A stretch of 64,000 nt of DNA from Thiothrix sp. Lineage in GTDB: Bacteria > Pseudomonadota > Gammaproteobacteria > Thiotrichales > Thiotrichaceae. The first letter of the stretch is position 1. Each line of letters starts with the position of its first letter. A program made the translations under genes and the position numbers. Below are positions 36,880 through 45,919 of the stretch, in pieces. The stretch is from the NCBI GenBank assembly GCA_008015155.1, contig SSFA01000008.1, positions 310,001 to 374,000 of the forward strand. The letters run 5' to 3'. The notes beneath the pieces were generated by a model. The model was not told the DNA's origin. It saw nothing but the letters and a program-made list of their open reading frames with translations, and did not search any database.

Positions 36880-38241
36880 ATGAAAATTCTCGATGTTCAA
36901 CAAGGATCAACCGAATGGAATGCAGCCAGACTCAGTAAGTTCACAGCCTCAGAAGCACCCGCCATGATGGGCTGTGGCTGGATTACCCGTGAACAACTAC
37001 TTCGGCAAAAGAAAACAGGTGTCGAGCCTGAAATTTCAGAAAGCCAACAGCGTCTATTTGACAAGGGTCATGAAACAGAAACACTTGCACGAGCAATTAT
37101 TGAAGAAATGATCGGGCAACCGCTTTATCCAGTAACAGCTCTCAGTGATGAGCACCCTAACCTGTTGGCATCCATGGATGGTATTACGCTGGATGAAGAA
37201 GTTATCTTCGAGCATAAACTATTTAGTGAAAAACTAGCTAAACAAGTCAGGTCTCATGATTTAGAACCTAAATACTATTGGCAGCTTGAGCAGCAGTTGC
37301 TAGTTGCCAATGCCAAGTACGTTATTTTCGTAATCTCTGACGGTACTAAAGAGAATATGCACTATATGCACTACTCATCAGTACCCTCTCGGCGTGAGGA
37401 GTTAATAGCAAGCTGGGAGCAATTTGAGAAAGACCTTGAAGCCTACACGCCTCCAGAAGAACCAACTGTAGCCGCTAATATCGAGCAAGTACCGATGCTA
37501 GTCGTTCAGTCGAACGGCTTCACCTTGACCACTAACATAGATCAGATTCAAGCATGGCACCAGCTTATTAAAGATAAGTGCGCTGATGAGTTAGAAAACG
37601 ATCAAGATTTCGCAGATCGTGAATCATTGATTAAAGCGATTAAAAAAGCAGAACCCATTATTGAGCAAGCCTATCAGCAAGTCATTGGTGCATCAGGCAA
37701 TGTGAGCCTTATTCTTAACGCCCTACAAGAGATGAAAGGTTCATTAAGAAGGCTACGTTTAGATGGTGAAAAGCTCATTACGGCTAAAAAGGATCAGATT
37801 AAGCAAGGCATTCTAAGCACCTATGCTACTGAGGTGGAGCAACACCTCATCGCTGGCAATAAAAAGCTATCTGAATTACTGGGAGCAACAGTCATTATTC
37901 CCATCGAAAAGATGGAAATCACCAATGCTCTCATCACAGAAACTAAGGGAAAGCGCACGTTAGAGAGCTTCAGAAGTGCAGCAAGTGCAGCCGCCGCTCA
38001 GCTAAAAGTAGGTGCAAACCTTTTCCACATGCGTGCTAATGAAAATATAGCCCTCTTCAAAGACTGGGCTTCACATAACGATGCAAGCTCTATTAGCTCA
38101 TCTGAGTACGATCAGTTAGTTACCGACTCACAAATGCTACAACACCTCGTTGCTGAAGGCGTTGAGCAATGGGAAGGTTACGAGCGTGTTTTAGCAAAGC
38201 TGACTAAAAGTGAAGAGCTAGCAGAGCTGGAGGCAGCATGA
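36880..38241 (+). CDS. YqaJ/lambda-type exonuclease
   Basis: QGSTEWNAARLSKFTASEAPAMMGCG; FEHKLFSEKLAKQ; PKYYWQLEQQLLV. Confidence 0.85.
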   Translation: MKILDVQQGSTEWNAARLSKFTASEAPAMMGCGWITREQLLRQKKTGVEPEISESQQRLFDKGHETETLARAIIEEMIGQPLYPVTALSDEHPNLLASMDGITLDEEVIFEHKLFSEKLAKQVRSHDLEPKYYWQLEQQLLVANAKYVIFVISDGTKENMHYMHYSSVPSRREELIASWEQFEKDLEAYTPPEEPTVAANIEQVPMLVVQSNGFTLTTNIDQIQAWHQLIKDKCADELENDQDFADRESLIKAIKKAEPIIEQAYQQVIGASGNVSLILNALQEMKGSLRRLRLDGEKLITAKKDQIKQGILSTYATEVEQHLIAGNKKLSELLGATVIIPIEKMEITNALITETKGKRTLESFRSAASAAAAQLKVGANLFHMRANENIALFKDWASHNDASSISSSEYDQLVTDSQMLQHLVAEGVEQWEGYERVLAKLTKSEELAELEAA

Positions 38242-38801
38242 TGGCGGTCAAGTTGCCTAGAACTATACTGCTGCATGCTGATGCAGCTATCCGCCAAGGT
38301 AATAAAGCATTTGTTGCCTCACTCATGGAACAGCTTGATATAGGCACAGTGTATGAAGTATCTATTCAGGAACATAAAGGGTCTAAAACGCTACTCCAGT
38401 TAAAAACACTATTTGGCATTTGGTTTGATTACCTGCATAGAGAGTTGGGAGTTGGTATCAAAGAAATTCATCGTGACATGAAAGCCACCTACCTGGTGCA
38501 TATCTATGTGAATGCGCAGGAAGGCAAGCAAAGCTACTTACAAATGATGTGGGTCAATGAACTAGCAAGAATCGGGGATTTACTACTCTCGCCAGACCCA
38601 GTGATTGCCCTACAAGCAGAAGCCGACATGCTCACGCACATGGAAAACTTATCCCTCAGTTGGGCTAGTATTAGCCAAATGCGGCAATACATGGAAAAAG
38701 TGTACTGGCACTTCACCAATGAGGGTTATCCCCCACCGATCCCAGATAAGTTCTACAAATATTATAAAGATGAAAATCGGAGTGGTCTTTACGATGACTA
38801 A
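38238..38801 (+). CDS. Recombination-module protein (NinB-like by position)
   Basis: ORF between exonuclease and DUF1364. Confidence 0.5.
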   Translation: MMAVKLPRTILLHADAAIRQGNKAFVASLMEQLDIGTVYEVSIQEHKGSKTLLQLKTLFGIWFDYLHRELGVGIKEIHRDMKATYLVHIYVNAQEGKQSYLQMMWVNELARIGDLLLSPDPVIALQAEADMLTHMENLSLSWASISQMRQYMEKVYWHFTNEGYPPPIPDKFYKYYKDENRSGLYDD

Positions 38802-39084
38802 AATTCGTGAATCAGCTAGAGGGCAGTATTGCCAAGTACGAATACCAGGGCATTGCAGCGGTAATCCTGAAACAACCGTGCTGGCTCATCTAAATGGAGC
38901 GGGTATTGGATTAAAACATCCTGATATTTTTGCAGCATGGTGTTGTGAAGGTTGCCATGACCTAATAGATGGTCGAGTGCAGAGTAAAAACTATAGTCGT
39001 GAGCAGGTTAAATTAATGTTCTACGATGGAATGATACGCACACAAGCTAAGCTACTTGAGCTTGGGTTAATTAAGATTAGTTGA
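38794..39084 (+). CDS. DUF1364 (HNH-like) protein
   Basis: KIRESARGQYCQVRIPGHCSGNPETTVLAHLNGAGIGLKHPDIFAAWCCEGCHDLID. Confidence 0.82.
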   Translation: MTKIRESARGQYCQVRIPGHCSGNPETTVLAHLNGAGIGLKHPDIFAAWCCEGCHDLIDGRVQSKNYSREQVKLMFYDGMIRTQAKLLELGLIKIS

Positions 39085-39119
39085 GTCCATATTGTTGGCC
39101 TTTTTATTTGGAGAAATAA

Positions 39120-39311
39120 ATGAGCAGAGAAGATAGAGCAGCTAAATTGGCTGAGAGTTTTATTAGAAATTGTAGTGATAATAATGTCGATCCATTGGAT
39201 TTTGAAGTAGCACTCTGCTTAATGACAGCGGTTACTTATTTATCTACAGAAAATAAAGAAAGATTTTCAGGTGCTATTAAAGCAGAAGTACAAGGCGAAA
39301 CTATTCACTGA
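39120..39311 (+). CDS. Hypothetical protein
   Basis: ORF with SD. Confidence 0.5.
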   Translation: MSREDRAAKLAESFIRNCSDNNVDPLDFEVALCLMTAVTYLSTENKERFSGAIKAEVQGETIH

Positions 39312-39319
39312 GGTTTAAA

Positions 39320-39493
39320 TTGAAAGAACTACTACTAAGCGCCCTGTGCGCTTTTTTTATGTCCTCTGCTTTTGCAGCCGGAACACTAGATGAAGAGATT
39401 GAAAAAAATAAGGAGGCATTAAAGGAATTTAAAACACTATCGCCTTATGAGCAGTGCATCTATTTAAAACTAGATGACTGCGACGATCTTTAA
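39320..39493 (+). CDS. 57-aa secreted protein (TTG start)
   Basis: Translated by eye: MKELLLSALCAFFMSSAFAAGTLDEEIEKNKEALKEFKTLSPYEQCIYLKLDDCDDL. Confidence 0.45.
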   Translation: MKELLLSALCAFFMSSAFAAGTLDEEIEKNKEALKEFKTLSPYEQCIYLKLDDCDDL

Positions 39494-39513
39494 ATAAAAA
39501 ATTGAGTTATAAC

Positions 39514-39720
39514 ATGAACAATAAATTATTAGTAATTGGGGCTTTGCTCATTAGCTTAAACGTGAGTGCAGCAGAGATTAAAAAACCAGTGTGTAAAATC
39601 ACGGATGAAATGAAACTGGCTATTTCGATGATGTGTTCACTTGAACCGAATCCGTCAAGCTGTGAAGCAGAGGCTATTAAAACACTGGAGCAGGAATACA
39701 ACTGCAAAGCAGGTGAATAA
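39514..39720 (+). CDS. Small secreted Cys-containing protein
   Basis: Signal peptide MNNKLLVIGALLISLNVSAAE. Confidence 0.6.
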   Translation: MNNKLLVIGALLISLNVSAAEIKKPVCKITDEMKLAISMMCSLEPNPSSCEAEAIKTLEQEYNCKAGE

Positions 39721-39941
39721 TGAAGGCTTTAATCCTATTCACAGTAATCATTTACTTCGTCATTACGATTCCTAATTCACAGGCCGGAGTTGCTGGAATC
39801 ATTACCTATCTGAAAGGCGAATGTAACGAGCCTGACGAAAAAGGAGTCCAGCTTTGCTCTAGTCGTGACACTGGGAAGATTTATTACGTTTACAAAGGGG
39901 AGAAATACGAAACCTACCCCGCTAACATCAAACAGGATTAA
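39720..39941 (+). CDS. Small secreted protein
   Basis: Signal-like MKALILFTVIIYFVITIPNSQAG. Confidence 0.6.
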   Translation: MKALILFTVIIYFVITIPNSQAGVAGIITYLKGECNEPDEKGVQLCSSRDTGKIYYVYKGEKYETYPANIKQD

Positions 39942-39943
39942 TT

Positions 39944-40429
39944 ATGCCTAATCATGTAAGCCATCAAATCACTATTGCTGGATACACCGCAGAACAAATC
40001 AAAGAGCGCTATTCTTCTGCTGATCGGTTTTTCGATTTTAATAAGCTGATCCCCACGCCACCTTATGTCTATCAAGGCTGCCTTGGGACGCAAGATACTA
40101 AGGATTTTCCAAATTGGCTTGATTGGAATACAACAAACTGGGGTACAAAATGGAACTGTTATGAGAGCAAAATTTCCGACTCAGAAGGTGGCGTAGTTAT
40201 TGAGTTTGATACTGCATGGAGTATTCCTTACCCAATCATTGTAGTTCTCGCCAATCAATTAAAAAGCAAACAAATGATCCATGACTATTTTGACGAGGGT
40301 CACAATTTCTGGGGTCGTGAAGTTTGGAATGGTGATACTCGTCAGTCAAAAAACAAAGCTGAAAACTTAAAACGAGAACTTTGCATTAAGTTGAAGGGGT
40401 ATGACCCAGATAATCAAGATGATGATTAA
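39944..40429 (+). CDS. Api92/DUF1281-like ferredoxin-fold protein
   Basis: MPNHVSHQITIAG...NWGTKWN...VVIEFDTAWSIPYPIIVVLA. Confidence 0.72.
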   Translation: MPNHVSHQITIAGYTAEQIKERYSSADRFFDFNKLIPTPPYVYQGCLGTQDTKDFPNWLDWNTTNWGTKWNCYESKISDSEGGVVIEFDTAWSIPYPIIVVLANQLKSKQMIHDYFDEGHNFWGREVWNGDTRQSKNKAENLKRELCIKLKGYDPDNQDDD

Positions 40430-40520
40430 AAAGTAAAAAGGCCAGTCATAGACCGGCCTTCCCTACCAACCCAAGCCGCCTCGCTTTCGACGGAGGGGCG
40501 GCAAAGGAGATTAAAGGATT

Positions 40521-41888
40521 ATGAGTTTAAACAACGTTTTAGACAAGTCCCTCCCCTATGGAGTTCGATTGTCGCTATATATTGGTGCATGGCTGCTAGC
40601 CATCGTCATGGGCATAGCTGGGGTGAGTACCTACTACTCTAGCAATCCAAGCCCGATTGGTTTCATTAAAGCTATTTTTCTCTTTGCTGGATTCCTGCTG
40701 ATTTTGCATGGTGCTAGCGGAATCTTATTTGATTCTAGTAAACCTGTCAGCTGGCGAGCGATTGCCCTAGTGGTTGCCATCTCTATGCTAGCAGTTGATA
40801 CCTTTACTATCTCCCATGAGCAACAGACTGGCATCATGGAAAAGATTAAAACCAGTCAGCAGGCCGTGACGGACTCCAGCACCAAAGCCCAGCACTTAGC
40901 AGGCTTACGAAAAGAGCTAGCGGCTTGCCCCGAAAACCATTACACCAAATGCAAACAACCCCTATTGGCAGCAATTCAACAGGCCGAAACTAGCACGGGT
41001 GGAACCGCTTTTAACGCTAATGCAGCGGGTGAAGAGGCGTACTGGGTAGCGCTAGCGGAATGGTTTAATAAGGATCGTCTGCCCGAAGACAAAATTGACG
41101 CAGGCCAAGTGGCTCTCTATGTTTATGCCTTTTTAGGTTTCTTAGGTTCAGTCTTTATTATTTTGGGCTTTGGTTTTTATGGTGCAACCACTTCTGACCA
41201 GCAGCACTCACCTACTCCACTGCCACCCACTGGCACAGACGACACCACTCATAAAGGTAGTGACTACCGCACCAGCAAAGTAGGGTTCAACTCCCCTGCT
41301 CCTGTGCCTGCTGCTAACAGTAAAGGAACTGTTTCAAACAGTTCAGCGAACACTAAATACAGTTCAAGAACAGTTTACCCCGCTCAAAATACAGTTCGAG
41401 TTGAGCGTTCAGCTACCAGCGCTAGTGTGCCTAGAGCTACATCAATAGCGCCTGCTGTGACAATGGGCAGCCCATCAAGCGCACAAGCTAAAGCTGCGCA
41501 ACGCTGGCATTTAACCGATGGGAATGCGGCCTTGGACACTTCAACTGTTTTAGAAACACCCACTGTTTTAACCCCTTCAACTGTACCGGAACAGTTCAAT
41601 CTGTCTAAAAATACAGCAGAAGGGGATAGAAATACTGAAAAATACAGCAGTTTTTATGCCGCTTATGATGAAGCGCTACGGACTGGAGTAGTCGGGCGAG
41701 CTACTGTTAGGCCAACTAAACAATGGCTCGCAGAACAGTTAAAACAGTCCGAAGTACAGTTAAATACCGTTGAGCGTGACAACTGCGTGAACTGGCTACT
41801 CGCAGAAGCGGAGCGGCGCGGTCGTATTCGTCCTGTGTTTGGGCGTGATGATAAGCATCCCCAAGGACGTTGTGAGGTAGTGAAATGA
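40521..41888 (+). CDS. Four-TM membrane protein with Ser/Thr-rich linker and basic C-terminal domain
   Basis: ORF; four hydrophobic segments; C-terminal RPTKQWLAEQLKQSEV...LLAEAERRGRIRPVF. Confidence 0.65.
   Translation: MSLNNVLDKSLPYGVRLSLYIGAWLLAIVMGIAGVSTYYSSNPSPIGFIKAIFLFAGFLLILHGASGILFDSSKPVSWRAIALVVAISMLAVDTFTISHEQQTGIMEKIKTSQQAVTDSSTKAQHLAGLRKELAACPENHYTKCKQPLLAAIQQAETSTGGTAFNANAAGEEAYWVALAEWFNKDRLPEDKIDAGQVALYVYAFLGFLGSVFIILGFGFYGATTSDQQHSPTPLPPTGTDDTTHKGSDYRTSKVGFNSPAPVPAANSKGTVSNSSANTKYSSRTVYPAQNTVRVERSATSASVPRATSIAPAVTMGSPSSAQAKAAQRWHLTDGNAALDTSTVLETPTVLTPSTVPEQFNLSKNTAEGDRNTEKYSSFYAAYDEALRTGVVGRATVRPTKQWLAEQLKQSEVQLNTVERDNCVNWLLAEAERRGRIRPVFGRDDKHPQGRCEVVK
41327..41761. repeat. 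ACAGTT/AACTGT array, 10 exact sites
   Basis: Starts 41327,41338,41359,41370,41391,41543,41579,41591,41735,41756; includes GAACTGTTTCAAACAGTTC. Confidence 0.9.
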
Positions 41889-42136
41889 ACGATGAACACA
41901 GTCTTGGCCTAACCGACCCACGCATCATCCAGATTCTGAACCAGACGAAAGAGGGCAGAGCCAAACTTCAAAGTTGGCAAGAACGCAAAGCGAAAGAATC
42001 ACCTCAGCCTCAACACAATGAGCCAAGCCTTTCACTGAAAAACTTTATCAATGCCCTCGTGTTTTCCCTGATTATTGCAGCGCTGCTAACACTTTTGATG
42101 ATTGGGATTATTGAGGTGATACGGTGGATTTTTTAA
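41885..42136 (+). CDS. Small membrane protein
   Basis: ORF, C-terminal TM, ATGA overlap. Confidence 0.55.
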   Translation: MNDEHSLGLTDPRIIQILNQTKEGRAKLQSWQERKAKESPQPQHNEPSLSLKNFINALVFSLIIAALLTLLMIGIIEVIRWIF

Positions 42137-42140
42137 TGAC

Positions 42141-42163
42141 AAGCCCGCGAGTCGGGCTTTTAT
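42141..42163 (+). terminator. Terminator-like hairpin
   Basis: AAGCCCGCGAGTCGGGCTT TTATTTT. Confidence 0.7.
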
Positions 42164-42172
42164 TTTGGATCA

Positions 42173-42424
42173 ATGATGAGTATTAAGCAAAAACGAGAGA
42201 CTGAAAAAATCCTAGGGCGGAAAGGCATTGCAAAAAGAATACATAATCTTGCGTATGAAATAATTAAAGCATCATCCTATCAAGAGGTAATGGAATTAGC
42301 AGGGCGAATAAGTGTATTAGCTGATACTGCTAGTTATGATAGTTACTGGAGTGAAAAGGTAAGTAATGGAAAATTTAAAGAATGTGGAAACATAGACTGC
42401 TACAACTTGGATAGGTCAAAATGA
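42173..42424 (+). CDS. Hypothetical protein
   Basis: ORF. Confidence 0.5.
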   Translation: MMSIKQKRETEKILGRKGIAKRIHNLAYEIIKASSYQEVMELAGRISVLADTASYDSYWSEKVSNGKFKECGNIDCYNLDRSK

Positions 42425-42768
42425 AGCGAATGGAACATCAACTTCCCATTAAGTTCAAATCTGAAATAGAATTAACCCAAATTAATATATGGAAGCCGCC
42501 TAGTTATTTTTTAGGGGTTAGGATGCTAGGTAATATAGCCCAGCACGAAACAGGATTATTTTGCGAAAGCAGCGGTCAATATAAAAGCGACTTGCTGCTA
42601 GCAGAAAAGCTAGGATTTAAGGATGGTATTGTTCATGGCTGGAAATTTAAAATATACAACAACAATTTTTGCGTAACGTTAGATTACTGGGGGCAATGTC
42701 CTACTACATTCCATCAAGCGTTTGATGACGCGATAGTAATTTTTAAAGAGTTAGATTTATTGTGCTAA
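42421..42768 (+). CDS. Hypothetical protein
   Basis: ORF, 4-nt overlap. Confidence 0.5.
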   Translation: MKRMEHQLPIKFKSEIELTQINIWKPPSYFLGVRMLGNIAQHETGLFCESSGQYKSDLLLAEKLGFKDGIVHGWKFKIYNNNFCVTLDYWGQCPTTFHQAFDDAIVIFKELDLLC

Positions 42769-43004
42769 CAAAACTCTTCTGGGCGTGCGTAGGCATATTC
42801 ACGCCAATATTAACGATTGCCGCAATAGCACTATTTTGGAAATGGTTTAGTGATATGCGAGAGCTTAGCGACTTTGGATATGATTCAGCAAACCTAGACT
42901 ACATGCTGAACGGCGTTGTTTACACAATAAGTGATATTACACAAGAGTCTGATTTCACTAAGCTTGCAAATGAATATTGGAATCACATTGACCCAACACC
43001 ATAG
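42762..43004 (+). CDS. Small membrane protein
   Basis: ORF, N-terminal TM. Confidence 0.5.
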   Translation: MLTKLFWACVGIFTPILTIAAIALFWKWFSDMRELSDFGYDSANLDYMLNGVVYTISDITQESDFTKLANEYWNHIDPTP

Positions 43005-43059
43005 TCTAGGATCTGGTCAAGAAGCAACGGAAACTAACGCTGAAAGCATGGGGTGTGAA

Positions 43060-43251
43060 ATGACAGAAACAGAAAACCAGCTTCTACAGCTATTAGCTGA
43101 TATACGCAAAGCCGCTGGTGATGAGAAAGGGCATCTAATGCAGCATGAGTTAATAGATCACATTAAGCGGTTAAAAGCAGCATCCGATAAACTTGAAAAA
43201 ATAGAAAAAGCAAGAATCGATTGGGAAGAGAATGCTAATGAAACCAAATAA
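43060..43251 (+). CDS. Hypothetical coiled-coil protein
   Basis: Start MTETENQLLQ. Confidence 0.45.
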   Translation: MTETENQLLQLLADIRKAAGDEKGHLMQHELIDHIKRLKAASDKLEKIEKARIDWEENANETK

Positions 43252-43663
43252 AGACAGCGTTCTAACAAACATGCTTGAGCAGCTCAAATCACTAGCTGTA
43301 TACGACACTGAACTATATTCCCGCGCCATGCAGGAAGCGGGAAGACTAGCTAAAAATGGCATGGGTGAACAAGCGATACAGCTTAGAGATGCAATTGATG
43401 AATCAAAGATGATATTTAATAAAGATGTAATTTCTACGCCACGTAATTCTTTAAAAAATAATCATCTTATTGGCTACAAAGAACAGTTATTAAAAGACAT
43501 GCAATCCGCAGACACAAAGCAAAAGCCAATCACATTCGGTAATGGCTACTGCGCTCTAGCATGTCCTTATTTCAAGCCTGATAAGCCCGAAACACTGAGC
43601 GCTGAGTGTCTACTAGATGGCAAAACTATTATTTACCAAGATTGGTTTATAGCACATTGTTGA
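43232..43663 (+). CDS. Hypothetical protein
   Basis: ORF. Confidence 0.5.
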   Translation: MLMKPNKDSVLTNMLEQLKSLAVYDTELYSRAMQEAGRLAKNGMGEQAIQLRDAIDESKMIFNKDVISTPRNSLKNNHLIGYKEQLLKDMQSADTKQKPITFGNGYCALACPYFKPDKPETLSAECLLDGKTIIYQDWFIAHC

Positions 43664-43676
43664 ATAAGGATGAATA

Positions 43677-43886
43677 GTGACAGCAAAACTCATGAACGAT
43701 ATTTGCCGCTGCACTGGCGACACAGAAATAGACGGAGAAGTCAAAGTATGTCCAGCTCGTAATCAATGCCTACGCTATTTAGAGCGCGAGACGTTTAGAG
43801 GAAAAGTGTATCAGTATCCAATTATGTCAGCGCCAACTATTAAAGAGTCGGGCTGTGCTTCGCTGATCAAGCCTAGCAACTACTAA
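43677..43886 (+). CDS. Cys-rich small protein (CPARNQC motif)
   Basis: ORF; CRCTGDTEIDGEVKVCPARNQCLRYL. Confidence 0.5.
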   Translation: MTAKLMNDICRCTGDTEIDGEVKVCPARNQCLRYLERETFRGKVYQYPIMSAPTIKESGCASLIKPSNY

Positions 43887-44089
43887 TTCTTAAAATACTA
43901 GTAGTTAATTAAAAATCAATTACTTACATCATGCCACCTACATCAATGAAGGTGGCAATCCTAATTTTATGGTACGAACTCAAATGATTAAAACCCTAAC
44001 GATAGACACTGATCTAATCATCTACGCTTTTCACTACTGCTTAGGCCGCCACACCTAAATATTAGTTAAATATTTTTCGATAGCTAACA

Positions 44090-44111
44090 GCGCCCACTGA
44101 GGCGCTTTTTT
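44090..44111 (+). terminator. Terminator-like hairpin before 44129 gene
   Basis: GCGCCCACTGAGGCGC TTTTTT. Confidence 0.7.
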
Positions 44112-44128
44112 CATTTAAAGGGGAAGCA

Positions 44129-44356
44129 ATGGACAACAGAATAATCCCATACGAAGAACTAAGAGAGTTGCTTGGCACGACCACACCGGCTGAAACACTA
44201 ATTGTTACTCAGAAAAGGGGTATTCCGGTTCAACTCTCTAAACATAATTCACCTCGCCCCTTCACAACCCTGCGAGCATTAGAAAGCTCAATGGGCATGA
44301 AACAAAACTCTGATATATCATCCAACGATGAAGAGTTTGTTGTAAAAATCATATAA
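44129..44356 (+). CDS. Small protein upstream of integrase (excisionase/DUF4224-like candidate)
   Basis: ORF with SD; position before int. Confidence 0.4.
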   Translation: MDNRIIPYEELRELLGTTTPAETLIVTQKRGIPVQLSKHNSPRPFTTLRALESSMGMKQNSDISSNDEEFVVKII

Positions 44357-44367
44357 GAGGAGGATAT

Positions 44368-45498
44368 ATGGCAGGAACTCGCAGAGTAAAAACACCCTAC
44401 CCGCTGCCTTATGTTTACGTAAACAAGGGGCGAGTAGAGTATAGGCCGAGGGTCAGCTTTGAAGATAGAGAGCAAGGTGTGCCAGTTGATAAAGGCGGGT
44501 TTTTGAAACCGCCTATTAAGTTAGGTGTGGAAGGCGATTCACTAGAGGATATAACTAAGGCATGGCTAGCCGCTAAATCCTCTATTCGCCGTGAAACTGT
44601 TTACAAAACTTGCACACTCTACTGGATTTTAGACAAGTATCAGCATTCTCGAAAATATGCAGAACTAGCACCTTCTTCGCAAAAGCGAAATAAAAACCTC
44701 ATCAAAATCCTTGAACACAAACTCGAAATTAACGGAAAGCCTGCAACCCTAGGTGATTTGCACATAAAAGCCATAAATAAGCCATTATTCAGAGCATTGG
44801 CAGAGCGTCGGTTAAATGATTATCGTGCCTCTGGTAACAAAGGCGAGGTACAAGTTAATCGAGAAATCACACTAATATCATCAGCGCTATCATGGGCGGT
44901 TAGTAACCTTCCTGAACTGGCAGAACTAGGCATCCATGAAAACCCTTTGCTCAAAATAGAAAAAATCAAAGAGCACCAGAACGAGCGATATATCACAGAC
45001 CAAGAATATGAGATTCAGTACCAGATTGCTGCTGAGGTCTCTGACTACTTACAGCCAGTCATGGAGCTAACCTATCTCACGGCCTCACGCGGCATTGAAA
45101 CGCTGGATTTAAAGTTATCGGATTGCTCAGAAATTGGCATTAAGACGACACGGCGCAAAGGCAGTCGGGACAACATTATTCTGTGGTCGCCACGGCTTTT
45201 AGCAGCTAAAGAGGCTGCACTGGCTTTGCATAAATCGCGCAAGATACGCCAGATCGACCCGCATTTAATACCCGGCTTTAGTGGTGGGGCCTTGGCAAAA
45301 TCAACCCTTGATGCAGCTTTTCAACGACTTAAGAATTTAATGGAAAGCAGAGGATTAGCAGATACCTATTTTTCACTGCACCTTCTTAAAGCAAAGGGAG
45401 TTAGTGATTCGGATGATAAGGGTATTGCAGGTCATGTAACCGAAGCTATGCGCCAACGTTATGACGTAAAAGTACACGAGCATAAGCCAGCTCGGTAG
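44368..45498 (+). CDS. Tyrosine-type site-specific integrase
   Basis: TYLTASRGIETLDL, HLLKAKG, AGHVTEAMRQRYD. Confidence 0.85.
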   Translation: MAGTRRVKTPYPLPYVYVNKGRVEYRPRVSFEDREQGVPVDKGGFLKPPIKLGVEGDSLEDITKAWLAAKSSIRRETVYKTCTLYWILDKYQHSRKYAELAPSSQKRNKNLIKILEHKLEINGKPATLGDLHIKAINKPLFRALAERRLNDYRASGNKGEVQVNREITLISSALSWAVSNLPELAELGIHENPLLKIEKIKEHQNERYITDQEYEIQYQIAAEVSDYLQPVMELTYLTASRGIETLDLKLSDCSEIGIKTTRRKGSRDNIILWSPRLLAAKEAALALHKSRKIRQIDPHLIPGFSGGALAKSTLDAAFQRLKNLMESRGLADTYFSLHLLKAKGVSDSDDKGIAGHVTEAMRQRYDVKVHEHKPAR

Positions 45499-45502
45499 CA
45501 AT

Positions 45503-45534
45503 TGTTCGGAGCGAAGGGTTTCAATGTTCGGAGC
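45503..45534. repeat. Direct repeats TGTTCGGAGC, 22-bp spacing, between int and tRNA-Leu
   Basis: 45503-45512 and 45525-45534. Confidence 0.85.
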
Positions 45535-45602
45535 TTATTTTTAGCAGTAGATTTTATCTAAAACAAAAACCATCTAAGTTGTTGATTTACAATCATCAGA
45601 AG

Positions 45603-45691
45603 TGGTGCCCAGGGCCGGAGTCGAACCGGCACGGATGTTACCATCCGAGGGATTTTAAGTCCCTTGCGTCTACCTATTTCGCCACCTGGGC
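45603..45691 (-). tRNA. tRNA-Leu(TAA)
   Basis: GCCCAGG...CTTAAAA...variable arm...GGTTCGACTCC...CCTGGGCACCA. Confidence 0.93.
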
Positions 45692-45708
45692 AGATGACTT
45701 GTCTTTAA

Positions 45709-45782
45709 TGGAGGCTAGGGTCGGAATCGAACCGGCGTAGACGGATTTGCAATCCGCTGCATGACCACTCTGCCACCCAGCC
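45709..45782 (-). tRNA. tRNA-Cys(GCA)
   Basis: GGCTGGG...TTGCAAA...CCTAGCCTCCA. Confidence 0.93.
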
Positions 45783-45794
45783 TTCGTAAAAATT

Positions 45795-45869
45795 TGGAGC
45801 GGGAAACGAGGCTCGAACTCGCGACCCCAACCTTGGCAAGGTTGTGCTCTACCACTGAGCTATTCCCGC
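45795..45869 (-). tRNA. tRNA-Gly(GCC)
   Basis: GCGGGAATAGCTCAGTGGTAGAGCACAACCTTGCCAAGGTTGGGGTCGCGAGTTCGAGCCTCGTTTCCCGCTCCA. Confidence 0.95.
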
Positions 45870-45919
45870 TTACTGGCTTGTGACAGCCTGAACTTCATCC
45901 AGAATATGCTCCAGAATTC

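Larger units (their letters stand above)
1..45602. mobile_element. Prophage (tailed phage), left end outside window; right end at tRNA-Leu
   Basis: Contiguous TerL, capsid-like, replication, HTH switch, recombination genes and integrase; integrase lies next to the 3' end of tRNA-Leu. Confidence 0.93.

Noticed and set aside
40434-40465. Hairpin GGCCAGTCATAGACCGGCC as terminator
   Set aside because: Stem is present but no T-tract follows (CCCTACC); not called as intrinsic terminator.
41327-41761. ACAGTT array explained as peptide repeats
   Set aside because: Sites fall in all three codon phases and both orientations, so protein repetition cannot account for them.
1-45602. Diversity-generating retroelement or retron
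   Set aside because: No reverse transcriptase motif (e.g. YxDD context) seen in any ORF; LRR repeats are not TR/VR-like.
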